Below are positions 16,835 to 25,787 of a DNA stretch of 64,000 bases, piece after piece (position 1 is the stretch's first letter; every line of letters begins with the position of its first letter). Position numbers and translations under genes: made by a program. This DNA is from Rhizobium sp. WSM4643 (GTDB taxonomy: Bacteria > Pseudomonadota > Alphaproteobacteria > Rhizobiales > Rhizobiaceae): positions 186,001 through 250,000 of the forward strand of contig NZ_CP104043.1 of the NCBI RefSeq assembly GCF_025152745.1. The letters run 5' to 3'. The notes beneath the pieces were generated by a model. It did no database searches. It was not told the DNA's origin and saw nothing but the letters and a program-made list of their open reading frames with translations.

Positions 16835-18067
16835 ATGACCGACACTGTTCTCGACCGCTTTCTCCGTTATGTCGTTATCGACACGCAATCCGATCCTGCC
16901 TCGTCGACGCAGCCGACCACCGGCAAGCAGAAGGATCTCGGCCGGGTTCTGGTCGATGAACTGCTGAAGATCGGTCTTGCCGACGCGCATCTCGATGAAC
17001 ACGGCTATGTCTACGCGACCATTCCGGCCAATAGTGACAAGACGGTGCCGGTCATCTGTTTCTGCTCGCATATGGATACCGCACCCGATTTCAGCGGCAC
17101 CGATGTCAAGCCGCAGATCGTCAGGAACTATGCTGGCGGTGATATCAAGCTTGCCAATGATACGAGCCGGGTGATCCGCGTCAGCGATCATCCCGAGTTG
17201 AAGAACCAGATCGGCAACGATATCGTCACGACCGACGGCACGACATTGCTCGGTGCCGACGACAAGGCCGGACTGGCCGAAATCATGACCGCGGCTCAGA
17301 TGCTCGTCGGTAATCCCGATATCAGGCATGGGACGATCAAGATCCTGTTCACCCCCGACGAGGAAGTCGGGCGCGGCGTCAACAAGGTCGACCTGAAGAA
17401 ACTCGGTGCCGACTTCGCCTATACGATGGACGGCGAGACGGCCGGCCATATCGAGGATGAGACCTTCTCGGCCGATGGCGTCGAGATCAGCATATCAGGT
17501 GTGGCAATCCATCCCGGCTTTGCCAAGGACCGCATGGAAAACGCCATCAAGATCGCAGGCGCCATCATCGACCGGCTGCCGAGGCATCTTGCCCCCGAGA
17601 CCACCGAAGGAAAGCAGGGCTTCATCCATCCGACAGGCGTGACCGGCTCGATGGAGAAGGCGTCGCTGAGCCTCATCATCCGTGACTTCACCGACAAGGG
17701 GCTGACGGAAAAGGAAACGATGCTCGAAGCGATCGTTAAGGACGTGTTGGCTGGCTATCCCGGCTCGACCTATCGTTTTGAGGTGAAGGAGCAATATCGC
17801 AACATGAAGGTGGTGCTCGATCGTCACCCGGAGATCGTCGAGAACGCCATCGAGGCGGTGCGCCGGGCCGGCATGACGCCGGTGCGCGGCAGCATCCGCG
17901 GCGGCACGGATGGCTCGCGCCTTTCCTTCATGGGACTGCCGTGCCCGAACATCTTCGCCGGCGGCCATGCTTTCCACTCGCCGCTAGAATGGGTGAGCCG
18001 TCAGGACATGGAAAAGGCCGTCAAAACGATCGTGGAATTGGCGAGGGTCTGGGAAGAGCGCGCCTAA
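16835..18067 (+). CDS. pepT: Peptidase T (tripeptide aminopeptidase)
   Basis: The 410-aa M20B metallopeptidase has zinc-site motifs in order: CSHMDTAPDF near residue 78, GADDKAG near 140, PDEEVGRG near 173 and MDGE near 196. A dimerisation domain and a final GGHAFHSPLEWV follow. PepT removes the N-terminal residue from tripeptides in the cytoplasm. The ATG at 16835 gives the expected N-terminus. The stop codon lies inside a palindromic repeat that could end transcription. Whether it belongs to the transporter operon is open, as the gap is 105 bp. Confidence 0.93.
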   Translation: MTDTVLDRFLRYVVIDTQSDPASSTQPTTGKQKDLGRVLVDELLKIGLADAHLDEHGYVYATIPANSDKTVPVICFCSHMDTAPDFSGTDVKPQIVRNYAGGDIKLANDTSRVIRVSDHPELKNQIGNDIVTTDGTTLLGADDKAGLAEIMTAAQMLVGNPDIRHGTIKILFTPDEEVGRGVNKVDLKKLGADFAYTMDGETAGHIEDETFSADGVEISISGVAIHPGFAKDRMENAIKIAGAIIDRLPRHLAPETTEGKQGFIHPTGVTGSMEKASLSLIIRDFTDKGLTEKETMLEAIVKDVLAGYPGSTYRFEVKEQYRNMKVVLDRHPEIVENAIEAVRRAGMTPVRGSIRGGTDGSRLSFMGLPCPNIFAGGHAFHSPLEWVSRQDMEKAVKTIVELARVWEERA

Positions 18068-18176
18068 AGCATGTCGCGCAAAAGTGTGCAGCGGTTTTGA
18101 GATCGCGACATGCGGAAATCAAAGACCTGAAGTGCGGTAAGCGGATCTGAAAGATTGCGACGCGCTTTAGGCGCGC
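18058..18176. repeat. Palindromic repeat with AAAAGTGTG core, overlapping the pepT 3' end
   Basis: The outer arms (18058-18077 and 18157-18176) are inverted with two mismatches in 20. Inside, ATGTCGCG and CGCGACAT flank a core AAAAGTGTGCAGCGGTTTT (18080-18098). The same core, minus one base, recurs at 24543-24560, so this is a dispersed family. The left arm includes the last codons and stop of pepT. Confidence 0.7.
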
Positions 18177-18205
18177 TTCCATCTAACTCATACCGGAAGG
18201 ACGGT

Positions 18206-19042
18206 TTAACCACCGTTCGTCGGAAGGCTTTCACGCAGCATCACGCTGTCATAGGCGGGCCGGGGAATAGGGATCGCGATGGGCATTCCCGGCTCCGGCT
18301 CGACCGATGTTACCGGTGATGTTTCCGGCGAAGTCACCGGCGCCGTTATCCGCATCTGCCCCGTGCTCGCCGTCGCCATGGGGTCCGGAGCCGGCAGAGG
18401 AACGGGAACTGCCGAGGGTATCAATGTCTCGAATTGCGGCGGCAGCATGCTTTCGCCGGGCACATAGTTCATCGCCACCTCGTAGGAGGGCAGCGGCGGC
18501 GGCGTTTCAAGCATGCCGTTGGAATCGCGCTTCTCGTAGAAGGCGTTACCGCCGGCAACCGTCACATAGTGCATGTTGTCGTAAGGGAATTTCAGGCCAT
18601 CGGTGTGGAAGAACATCGCATCCTTCACCGCAGGATGGCGTGCGCCCTTGATAAGAATCGCATCGGCCGCGCTCGCAAGCTCAGTTTCCGCCTGCGGTTT
18701 GACTTCGCGCGTCATCACGCCGGGCGCGAACTGCCTTTTCTGGGCCACGACGCCGCAGATCGATGTGGAATAGGCGCCAGAGGTGAGCCTGTTCATGACG
18801 ACGGTCCCGACAGCCATGTAGCCGTCCTCGTCCGAATGCTGCGATTCGAAATACATCGCGCGTTGCAGGCACTCGCGGTCTTTGGCCGTATAATTGAACG
18901 TGACTTTCGCCGCTTGGCCCTGCTTCGTCTTGGTGTTCGCCGCCGTCGCCGCCGGTTTCGATGTCGTCGTGCAGCTTGCCGCTGCCAGTCCTACAAACAA
19001 AATCCCGATCAGGGATTTTCCAAAGGAAATCTCCGCCCTCAA
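18206..19042 (-). CDS. SleB-type cell-wall hydrolase, probable lipoprotein
   Basis: The 278-aa protein has a lipoprotein-like signal ending LAAASC near residue 24. A hydrolase_2 (SleB) domain spans about residues 55-170, with AMYFESQ, the GTVVMNRL stretch and AMFFHTDG. The Pro-rich tail is low complexity. SleB enzymes cut peptidoglycan; this one would act in the periplasm for wall remodelling. The start is a TTG with GGAGG 9 nt upstream; no ATG lies before the domain. It is a lone gene, convergent with pepT. Confidence 0.82.
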   Translation of the reverse strand: MRAEISFGKSLIGILFVGLAAASCTTTSKPAATAANTKTKQGQAAKVTFNYTAKDRECLQRAMYFESQHSDEDGYMAVGTVVMNRLTSGAYSTSICGVVAQKRQFAPGVMTREVKPQAETELASAADAILIKGARHPAVKDAMFFHTDGLKFPYDNMHYVTVAGGNAFYEKRDSNGMLETPPPLPSYEVAMNYVPGESMLPPQFETLIPSAVPVPLPAPDPMATASTGQMRITAPVTSPETSPVTSVEPEPGMPIAIPIPRPAYDSVMLRESLPTNGG

Positions 19043-19298
19043 CGCCAGGTGCCTCCTACGGAATTAGTTCAGCCCTTCATGATTAAGCGAAAACGTTTTA
19101 CTCGTCATATGACTGAAATACAAACAACCTTAGATAACAAAAACCTTAAGGGCCTCTCGCCAAATACGATTCCGGCGATGAGCCATTCCATAATTCCCGA
19201 GATCGGAATCGATCCAAGGATAAAATTAAGCAGCAATTCAAAGTGTTACAGCGTCTTCTGCAGCTCTCGAAAAGACGCGCCGCGCTGCCCAATCTCCA

Positions 19299-20339
19299 TC
19301 AGCTGCGGAACAGTTTCCAGCGGGTTGGCTTGAAAGCTACCCGGTTGCGGTCAAGCCTGTCGGCCTCGCTCGGCGGCAATTCGATCTCGATATGCGGGCG
19401 GTCGTTGCCGATATCCAATTCGATGTGGCGGGTGCCTGCCACGCGGCGGCTGGAGACCGGCTGGCCGGCTATGCAGTTTTCGGCTGATTCGCAGAGCCTG
19501 ACGTCATGCGGGCGGAAATAGAGCTGCGCTGGTCCCTCGGGCTCACCATCGGCATTAAGACCGAGCGAACGGCCTTCGAAGAGGATGTCACCGCCTGATA
19601 TCTCGACCTCAAGGCAGTTCGATTGGCCGATGAAGCCGAAGACGAAGGGCGAGTTCGGATAATCGTAGACCTGATCGGGCGTGCCGACCTGCTCGATCGC
19701 CCCCTGGCTCATGACGACGACACGGTCGGCGAGTTCCAGGGCCTCGTCTTGGTCGTGGGTGACGAAGACGGTGGTGTGTCCGGTGCGGTCGTGGATCTCG
19801 CGCAGCCATTTGCGCAGGTCCTTGCGAACCTGGGCGTCGAGCGCCCCGAAGGGTTCGTCGAGCAGCAGCACGTTCGGCTCGACGGCCATAGCGCGGGCGA
19901 GGGCCACGCGCTGGCGCTGACCGCCGGAAAGCTGAGCGGGATAGCGTTTTTCGAGACCGGAAAGCTGGACAAGGTCGAGCAGTTCCAGCGCCCGCCGGCG
20001 GATGTCGGCCTTCGCAGGCCGCCGCGCACCCTTTCTGACTCTCAGGCCGAAGGTGACGTTATCGAGCACCGTCATGTAGCGGAAGAGGGCATAATGCTGG
20101 AAGACGAAGCCGATATTGCGCTGCTGCACCGATTTCTTCGAGGCATCCTCGTCGCCGAAGAAGATCAGCCCCTCCGTCGGGCTTTCGAGGCCGGCGATCA
20201 GCCGCAGCAATGTCGTTTTGCCGGAACCCGAAGGCCCGAGCAGTGCGATCAGCTCGCCGGAGCGGATGTCGAGCGAGACATCGTGCAGCGCCGGAAAACG
20301 ATCGAATTCCTTGCGAATGTTTTGAACGCGTACTTCCAT
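19299..20339 (-). CDS. cysA: Sulfate/thiosulfate ABC transporter ATP-binding protein
   Basis: The 346-aa ATPase shows Walker A GPSGSGKTT near residue 35, signature LSGGQRQR near 135, Walker B VLLLDEPFGALD and a C-terminal TOBE domain. It is the last gene of the sbp-cysT-cysW-cysA operon, 10 bp after cysW. It powers sulfate and thiosulfate uptake for cysteine synthesis. The length is typical of CysA. Control by a CysB-like activator or by sulfur status is likely but not shown here. Confidence 0.95.
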   Translation of the reverse strand: MEVRVQNIRKEFDRFPALHDVSLDIRSGELIALLGPSGSGKTTLLRLIAGLESPTEGLIFFGDEDASKKSVQQRNIGFVFQHYALFRYMTVLDNVTFGLRVRKGARRPAKADIRRRALELLDLVQLSGLEKRYPAQLSGGQRQRVALARAMAVEPNVLLLDEPFGALDAQVRKDLRKWLREIHDRTGHTTVFVTHDQDEALELADRVVVMSQGAIEQVGTPDQVYDYPNSPFVFGFIGQSNCLEVEISGGDILFEGRSLGLNADGEPEGPAQLYFRPHDVRLCESAENCIAGQPVSSRRVAGTRHIELDIGNDRPHIEIELPPSEADRLDRNRVAFKPTRWKLFRS

Positions 20340-20349
20340 TCCAAATCCT

Positions 20350-21222
20350 TCAGTGCCGCCGGCTGGCGGCGATTTCGGCGCTATAGCGCATTTCCAGCAG
20401 CGTCTTCAAAACAAGAGTCAGGAGCGCGAGCAAGGCCAAAAGCGTGGCGACGGCAAAAGCGCCGGTGAAATTATACTCGTTATAGAGGATTTCCACCTGC
20501 AGCGGCATGGTATTGGTCTGGCCGCGGATGTGGCCTGATACCACTGAGACGGCGCCGAATTCACCCATGGCGCGGGCGTTGCAGAGAAGCACGCCGTAGA
20601 GCAGGCCCCATTTGATATTCGGCAAGGTCACGTGCCAGAAGGTCTGCCAGCCGCTGGCGCCGAGCGAAAGGGCCGCCTCCTCGTCGGCCGTTCCCTGTTC
20701 CTGCATCAGCGGAATCAGTTCGCGGGCGACGAAGGGGAAGGTTACGAACATGGTGGCGAGGATCAGCCCCGGCACCGCAAACAGGATCTTGATGTCGTGA
20801 GCGCTGAACCACTGGCCGAGCCAGGTATTGGCGCCGAACAGCAGAACGAAGACCAGGCCCGATATCACGGGTGAGACCGAGAAGGGCAGGTCGATCAGCG
20901 TCGTCAGGAAGGCTTTGCCTTTGAACTCGAATTTGGCGATTGCCCAGGCGGCGGTGACCCCGAAGGCGAGGTTGAGCGGCACGCTGATCCCCGCGACGAT
21001 CAATGTGAGGCGGATTGCCGAAAATGTCTCCGCATCGCCGAGCGCCTCGAGGAAGGGGCCGGTGCCCTTGCGGAAGGCCTCTACGAAAACGGCCGCGAGG
21101 GGCAGCAGCAGGATCAGCAGCAAGAAGACGAGTGAAAGGACAATCAGGCTGTAGCGTGCGATCCGATGTTCAGTCGTCACCGAACGCAGCTTTGCCGGTC
21201 GAACGGTCGCATCAAGCGCCAT
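20350..21222 (-). CDS. cysW: Sulfate ABC transporter permease CysW
   Basis: The roughly 290-aa permease has six spans and the EAA-type loop [20 protein letters not shown]. The CysW feature [20 protein letters not shown] follows. Two ATGs are possible: 21228 lies directly on the GGAGGT ribosome site, while 21222 has it 6 nt upstream, so the second was chosen. The start overlaps the cysT end by about 11 bp, consistent with coupled translation. Confidence 0.94.
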   Translation of the reverse strand: MALDATVRPAKLRSVTTEHRIARYSLIVLSLVFLLLILLLPLAAVFVEAFRKGTGPFLEALGDAETFSAIRLTLIVAGISVPLNLAFGVTAAWAIAKFEFKGKAFLTTLIDLPFSVSPVISGLVFVLLFGANTWLGQWFSAHDIKILFAVPGLILATMFVTFPFVARELIPLMQEQGTADEEAALSLGASGWQTFWHVTLPNIKWGLLYGVLLCNARAMGEFGAVSVVSGHIRGQTNTMPLQVEILYNEYNFTGAFAVATLLALLALLTLVLKTLLEMRYSAEIAASRRH

Positions 21223-22069
21223 AGCCATACCTCCGCCTGCTCCAGCTCTGGATAAGGTTGATGACCAGCAGCAGGGCGAACGAGAGGACCAGCATGATCG
21301 CCGCAATGCCGGTGGCTGCCGCGTAATTATACTCTTCGAGTTTGATGATGATCAGCAGCGGCGCAATCTCCGATTTGAACGGCAGGTTGCCGGCGATGAA
21401 GATGACCGAGCCGTATTCGCCGACGCCGCGGGCAAAGGCGAGCGCGAAGCCGGTGAGAACGGCCGGCGCCAGCCCCGGCAGCAGCACGCGGAAAATCGTC
21501 TGGAAGCGGTTGGCGCCGAGCGTTGCCGCAGCCTCCTCCACTTCCTTGTCGATCTCCTCCATGACGGGCTGCACGGTGCGCACCACGAAGGGCAGGCCGA
21601 CGAAGATCAGCGCCACGACGATGCCGGCTGGCGTAAAGGCGATCTTGATGCCGAGCGGCGTCAGGAACTGACCGATCCAGCCGTTCGGCGCATAGAGTGT
21701 CGCCAGTGCGATGCCGGCAACGGCGGTCGGCAGCGCGAAGGGCAGGTCGACCATGGCATCGATGATGCGTTTGCCGGGGAAGCGGTAACGCACCAGCACC
21801 CAGGCGAGGATGATGCCGAAGACGGCGTTGACGATCGCGGCGATGAAGGCGCTGCCGAAGCTGATACGCAGTGCGTTCAACGTGCGGGGATCGACCGCGA
21901 TCGACCAGAATTTCTCCCAGCCGAGCGCGCTCGACCGGACGGCAAGGCCCGAGAGCGGGATGAGGATCAGAAGGGTGAGCCAGGTCAAGGTAAGGCCGAG
22001 CGCCATTCCGAAACCCGGAATGACGCTCGGCCGTTTGAACCGCCACCGCGTGGGGCTATGTGCTTTCAT
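21212..22069 (-). CDS. cysT: Sulfate ABC transporter permease CysT
   Basis: The 285-aa permease has six spans, the EAA loop [20 protein letters not shown] and the CysT/CysU feature [12 protein letters not shown]. It begins 8 bp after the binding-protein gene and overlaps cysW. With CysW it forms the sulfate channel in the inner membrane. Confidence 0.94.
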   Translation of the reverse strand: MKAHSPTRWRFKRPSVIPGFGMALGLTLTWLTLLILIPLSGLAVRSSALGWEKFWSIAVDPRTLNALRISFGSAFIAAIVNAVFGIILAWVLVRYRFPGKRIIDAMVDLPFALPTAVAGIALATLYAPNGWIGQFLTPLGIKIAFTPAGIVVALIFVGLPFVVRTVQPVMEEIDKEVEEAAATLGANRFQTIFRVLLPGLAPAVLTGFALAFARGVGEYGSVIFIAGNLPFKSEIAPLLIIIKLEEYNYAAATGIAAIMLVLSFALLLVINLIQSWSRRRYGYGA

Positions 22070-22077
22070 GAAGTCTA

Positions 22078-23103
22078 TTATTGGGCCGGCTTGTAGATTT
22101 GGTCAAATACGCCGCCGTCGCCAAAGAATTTCGGCTGTGCGCTCTTCCAGCCGCCGAAGTCGTCGATGGTCGCCAGCGTCAGCTTCGGGAAGCGGGCGAT
22201 GTCAGCCGGATCGGCGGCTTCCGGCTTGAACGGCCGGTAGTAATGCTTGGCGGCGATCTTCTGGCCTTCGTCCGAATAGAGGTAGTTGAGATAGGCTTCG
22301 GCGACCTTGCGTGTTCCCTTCTTGTCGACATTGCCGTCGACGATGGCGACCGGCGGGTCGGCGCGAATGGAGAAGGTCGGTGTCACGATCTCGAACTGGT
22401 CGGGACCGAGTTCCTCGAGCGAAAGATAGGCTTCGTTTTCCCAGGCGAGCAGCACATCGCCGAGGCCGCGCTGGACGAAGGTGGTCGTGGCGCCGCGGGC
22501 GCCGGTGTCGAGAACCGGAACGTGCTGCAGCAGTTTCGCAACGTAATCCTGCGCCTTGGCTTCGTCGCCGCCGTTGGCCTGCTTCGCCCATGCCCAGGCG
22601 GCAAGGAAGTTCCAGCGCGCGCCGCCCGATGTCTTCGGGTTCGGGGTGATGACCTGCACGTCGTCCTTGACCAGGTCGCCCCAATCCTTGATGCCCTTCG
22701 GGTTGCCCTTGCGGACGAGGAAGACGATCGTCGACGTATAAGGCGTCGAATTGTTGGGGAACTTGGTCTTCCAGTCGGCCGGGATCTTGCCGGTCGCCTT
22801 GGCGATGGCGTCGATATCGCCTTCGAGGGCAAGTGTCACGACATCGGCGTCGAGGCCGTCGATGACGGAGCGGGCCTGGGCGCCGGAGCCGCCATGCGAT
22901 GCCTGGATCGTCACGGTTTCACCGCTGTCCTTTTGCCACTTGGCGGCAAAGGCGGCATTGAAATCCTTGTACAATTCGCGGGTCGGATCGTAGGAAACGT
23001 TAAGAAGCGTCTGATCCGCGAATGCCGGAGCGATGCCCCCGATTGCGAAGCTGCCTGCCATGACCGCCGCCGCGAGGAGCCGGGTGAACCGTTGTGTCTG
23101 CAT
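22078..23103 (-). CDS. sbp: Periplasmic sulfate-binding protein
   Basis: The 341-aa protein has a Sec signal peptide with an AFA cleavage site near residue 29. The sulfate-binding family pattern follows: [33 protein letters not shown] and the [15 protein letters not shown] segment that holds the anion. It is the first gene of the operon. An AGGAGGG ribosome site precedes the ATG. It delivers sulfate to CysTWA. Confidence 0.95.
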   Translation of the reverse strand: MQTQRFTRLLAAAVMAGSFAIGGIAPAFADQTLLNVSYDPTRELYKDFNAAFAAKWQKDSGETVTIQASHGGSGAQARSVIDGLDADVVTLALEGDIDAIAKATGKIPADWKTKFPNNSTPYTSTIVFLVRKGNPKGIKDWGDLVKDDVQVITPNPKTSGGARWNFLAAWAWAKQANGGDEAKAQDYVAKLLQHVPVLDTGARGATTTFVQRGLGDVLLAWENEAYLSLEELGPDQFEIVTPTFSIRADPPVAIVDGNVDKKGTRKVAEAYLNYLYSDEGQKIAAKHYYRPFKPEAADPADIARFPKLTLATIDDFGGWKSAQPKFFGDGGVFDQIYKPAQ

Positions 23104-23465
23104 GGGAACCCTCCTGTTTGTGTGTTAACTCTATCAATTCAGTCGTATAATGAAACGAAGTTTCTTCCCGTTCCAGTCGGGCTGTTAGAATGTCATTCCA
23201 TTTGAGAGGCGGTTTCGAAATGGACGTGCCGAAGTTGGCCGCGGCCAATCGATCGTCGCCCGCCGTCGTGTCGCGGGAGCGTGTTTTTTTGGCCACAGTT
23301 CCTCCACGAAAGCGACATGATGGTGCTGATTTTTGCCAAGATTTTGCCGCGATGACACTTGCGGATTCCTATATGGCCTCCGTTGCGGTCGTATTCGCCG
23401 ACCGCAACGCGGGGGCAACCCTTGAAGTGCGCCTCGCATTCCAAACCTGTTAAGGGCAATTCAAA
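23104..23465. other. Divergent regulatory region between sbp and the porin gene
   Basis: No supported gene lies in these 362 bases. The sbp-proximal part is A/T-rich and includes the small palindrome GAAACGAAGTTTC, which may lie in the sbp promoter. The porin-proximal part carries a strong hairpin at 23381-23409. A plus-strand frame at 23190-23453 lacks a ribosome site and any protein-like pattern. Confidence 0.45.
23381..23409 (+). promoter_or_regulatory. Perfect hairpin in the porin 5' leader
   Basis: CGTTGCGGTCG, a 7-nt loop and CGACCGCAACG form an 11-bp perfect stem ending 56 bp before the porin ATG. There is no T run after it, so a simple terminator is unlikely. It may protect the porin mRNA, bind a regulator, or be part of a small-RNA target region. 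Function is inferred from position. Confidence 0.5.
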
Positions 23466-24482
23466 ATGAATATCAGGACGATCCTTTTTGCCTCCGTTGC
23501 CGCCCTTGCCGCGGCCTCCGGAGCCCGTGCAGCCGACGCCATCGTGGCGGCGGAACCCGAGCCCGTGGAATATGTTCGCGTTTGCGACGCCTACGGTACC
23601 GGCTATTTTTATATTCCGGGGACGGAAACATGCCTTTCGATCGGCGGTTACATCCGTACTGAAGTGCGTTTCGGTGACCATATTTCCGGCGACTCCGACG
23701 TAGACTTCTGGACTCGCGGTCAGGTCACCTTCCAGGCCAAGAACGACACCGAGTACGGCACGCTCACCGGCGTCATCACGCTGCGTTACAATGTCGACAA
23801 TGCCACCGACCAGGAAGCATTGCTCGATGAAGGCTATATCGACATTGCCGGTTTCCGCGTCGGTAAGCTGTACAGCTGGTGGGATGACGACATGAGCGGG
23901 GAGACCGATACGCTCGCCAGCAACGAGACGACCCACAACTCGATCCGTTATCAGTACGAGGCCGGCGCTTTCGCGGCCGGCATCTCGGTCGACGAACTGG
24001 AAGACGACTACGCCACCAAGCCGGGCGACGGCCCGAACAACTTTGGTGTCGCAGGCCAGGTCTCCTACAAGGCCGGCGCCATCAGCGCTTACCTGCTTGC
24101 CGGCTATGACACCGACACCAGCGAAGTCGCTGTCCGCGGTATCGTCTATGCCGACATCGGCCCGGGCACGCTCGGCATTGCCGGCGTATGGGCAAGCGGC
24201 GCCAACTACTACTACGAAGAGTCCGAATGGACGATCGCAGCAGAATATGCCTTGAAGATCAACGACAAGTGGTCGGTCACCCCCGGCTTCCAGTACTTTG
24301 AAAACATCGCCCTCGAGGCTGACGGTAACGGCTTCACCGGCGGCAGCGCCTATACCACAGGTGTCACCATCGACTACCGTATCGTCGACGATCTGCGTTC
24401 GAAGCTCAGCGTGCAATATCACGATGAGGACGAAGGCGACGACGAAGTGTTCGGCTTCCTGCGCTTCCAGCGCGATTTCTAA
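23466..24482 (+). CDS. Outer-membrane porin (Porin_2, RopA-like)
   Basis: The 338-aa protein has a signal peptide cleaved near ARA-AD (about residue 22). The alphaproteobacterial porin start EPVEYVRVCDAYGTGYFYIP and CLSIGGYIRTE follow. A run of amphipathic beta-strands ends in an aromatic C-terminal residue (FQRDF), as needed for outer-membrane insertion. The two early cysteines are typical of the family. Acidic loops such as DDDMSGETD suggest a cation-tolerant or divalent-binding pore mouth. A hairpin precedes it and a strong terminator follows. Confidence 0.94.
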   Translation: MNIRTILFASVAALAAASGARAADAIVAAEPEPVEYVRVCDAYGTGYFYIPGTETCLSIGGYIRTEVRFGDHISGDSDVDFWTRGQVTFQAKNDTEYGTLTGVITLRYNVDNATDQEALLDEGYIDIAGFRVGKLYSWWDDDMSGETDTLASNETTHNSIRYQYEAGAFAAGISVDELEDDYATKPGDGPNNFGVAGQVSYKAGAISAYLLAGYDTDTSEVAVRGIVYADIGPGTLGIAGVWASGANYYYEESEWTIAAEYALKINDKWSVTPGFQYFENIALEADGNGFTGGSAYTTGVTIDYRIVDDLRSKLSVQYHDEDEGDDEVFGFLRFQRDF

Positions 24483-24505
24483 GATAGTCTGATTGCAGAC
24501 GAGCG

Positions 24506-24533
24506 GGCGCGACCTTCGGGCCGCGCCTTTTTT
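24506..24533 (+). terminator. Rho-independent terminator of the porin gene
   Basis: GGCGCG and CGCGCC form a GC-rich stem with a TTCG-type loop, followed by seven T residues. It lies 24 bp after the porin stop. Confidence 0.88.
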
Positions 24534-24574
24534 ATGATGCCGAAAAGTGTGAGCGGTTTTCGGGACGACATCAT
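24534..24574. repeat. Short palindromic repeat sharing the AAAAGTGTG core
   Basis: ATGATG and CATCAT flank the core AAAAGTGTGAGCGGTTTT (24543-24560). The core matches that of the longer repeat at 18058-18176 except for one missing base. The element sits in the convergent gap between the porin and ptsN genes. Confidence 0.65.
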
Positions 24575-24597
24575 GCTCTCGCTATTGAATTTGGACG

Positions 24598-25053
24598 TCA
24601 CACCCGTGAATCGGCGATGAAATCGGAATAGAATTCGTCGACCGTCCTTGCCTTTCGCATGGCGGCAAGCACGCCGTCCGATTGCAGCCGCCTGGCGATG
24701 GCAGACAGCACGTTCAGATATTCGCCGCGATTGTTTTCTCCAAAGAGCAGCACGAAGGCAATGTCGGTCGGGATATCGTCGATCGCTTCGAAATCCAGTG
24801 GTTGGGCGAAGCGGATGAGAAGGCCGCACGGGCTGGTCATGCCGTCGATCGCCGCATGCGGGATGGCGATACCGTTGCCGATGCCGGTGGAACCGAGCTT
24901 CTCACGCACTTCGAGCGCCTTCAGGATGGTCTGGCCATCGACGGAGAATGCCTTGGCCGCCTTGTCGGCGATGGTCTGCAGCGCGCGCCATTTGGTCGGC
25001 GCCGACACGCCGATGAAGGTGTGTTCCGGCCGGATGATGTTCAGAAGGTTCAT
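24598..25053 (-). CDS. ptsN: Nitrogen-PTS EIIA protein (PtsN-type)
   Basis: The 151-aa protein is a single EIIA(fructose/Ntr) domain. The phosphorylated histidine is in GIAIPHAAIDG near residue 70, and an FAFVLL-type stretch (IAFVLLFGENN) follows. No transporter EIIB or EIIC is near, so a regulatory role fits. It lies 41 bp after kdpE on the same strand. In E. coli unphosphorylated EIIA-Ntr binds KdpD and raises kdp expression; nitrogen-PTS control of Kdp has also been described in rhizobia. The start MNLLNIIRP was chosen over an upstream frame inside kdpE. Confidence 0.88.
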   Translation of the reverse strand: MNLLNIIRPEHTFIGVSAPTKWRALQTIADKAAKAFSVDGQTILKALEVREKLGSTGIGNGIAIPHAAIDGMTSPCGLLIRFAQPLDFEAIDDIPTDIAFVLLFGENNRGEYLNVLSAIARRLQSDGVLAAMRKARTVDEFYSDFIADSRV

Positions 25054-25094
25054 GTCATTCTCAATACTCTTCGGGCAGCGGGAGGGAGGGGATG

Positions 25095-25787
25095 TCAATC
25101 CGGTTCCCTGAGCCGGTAGCCGACGCCGGTCTCGGTCGTGATATAGTGCGGCTGGTCCGGAAGCTGCTCGACCTTTTGCCGCAGCTGCCGGATATAGACG
25201 CGCAGATACTGCACATCCGCCGCCGGCCCCCATACCTGCTTTAAAAGAAACTGGTGTGTCAGCACCTTACCGGCGTGCTGGGCGAGCACGCGCAGGATGT
25301 CGTATTCCTTCGGCGACAGCTTTATTTCCCGGCCGTCGACCTTGACGATGCGCTTGACGAGATCGATCGACAGCCCGCCGGTCTGGAAGATTGCCTTTTC
25401 GCCCTGCTGCTGCAGGCGGTGGCGCAGCGCCACGCGGATGCGGGCGCCGAGCTCGTTGATGCCGAAGGGCTTGGTGACGTAATCGTCGGCGCCGCTTTCC
25501 AGCGCCTTGACGATACCGGCCTCGTCGGTGCGGCTGGAGAGAATGACGACCGGCATGGAAAGCCCTTCGTCGCGCCACGCCTGCAGCAAGTCGTGGCCTG
25601 ATGTATCGGGCAGGCCGAGGTCGAGCACGATGAGGTCGGGCATGTCGGCGGCGACCGACTGACGGGCGGCGCTGGCGTTCGGCGCCTCCTGCACCTCGTA
25701 GCCTTGCGCGGTCAGGCCGACGCGGAGCAGCTTGCGGATCGGAGGCTCGTCGTCGACGACGAGGATTTTGACGGCTGAACCGGTCAT
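25095..25787 (-). CDS. kdpE: Response regulator KdpE
   Basis: The 230-aa OmpR/PhoB-type regulator has a receiver domain (VVDDEPPIRK, phosphoacceptor Asp in LIVLDLGLPD near residue 56, Lys in YVTKPF) and a C-terminal winged helix ending in TETGVGYRL. Its ATG overlaps the kdpD stop as ATGA. It should activate the kdp promoter when phosphorylated by KdpD; a matching box is found at 33708-33724. Confidence 0.95.
   Translation of the reverse strand: MTGSAVKILVVDDEPPIRKLLRVGLTAQGYEVQEAPNASAARQSVAADMPDLIVLDLGLPDTSGHDLLQAWRDEGLSMPVVILSSRTDEAGIVKALESGADDYVTKPFGINELGARIRVALRHRLQQQGEKAIFQTGGLSIDLVKRIVKVDGREIKLSPKEYDILRVLAQHAGKVLTHQFLLKQVWGPAADVQYLRVYIRQLRQKVEQLPDQPHYITTETGVGYRLREPD

Noticed and set aside
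23193..24422. 409-codon frame opposite the porin gene
   Set aside because: The plus strand encodes a full porin with signal peptide, family start and terminator; the reverse frame has no domain.
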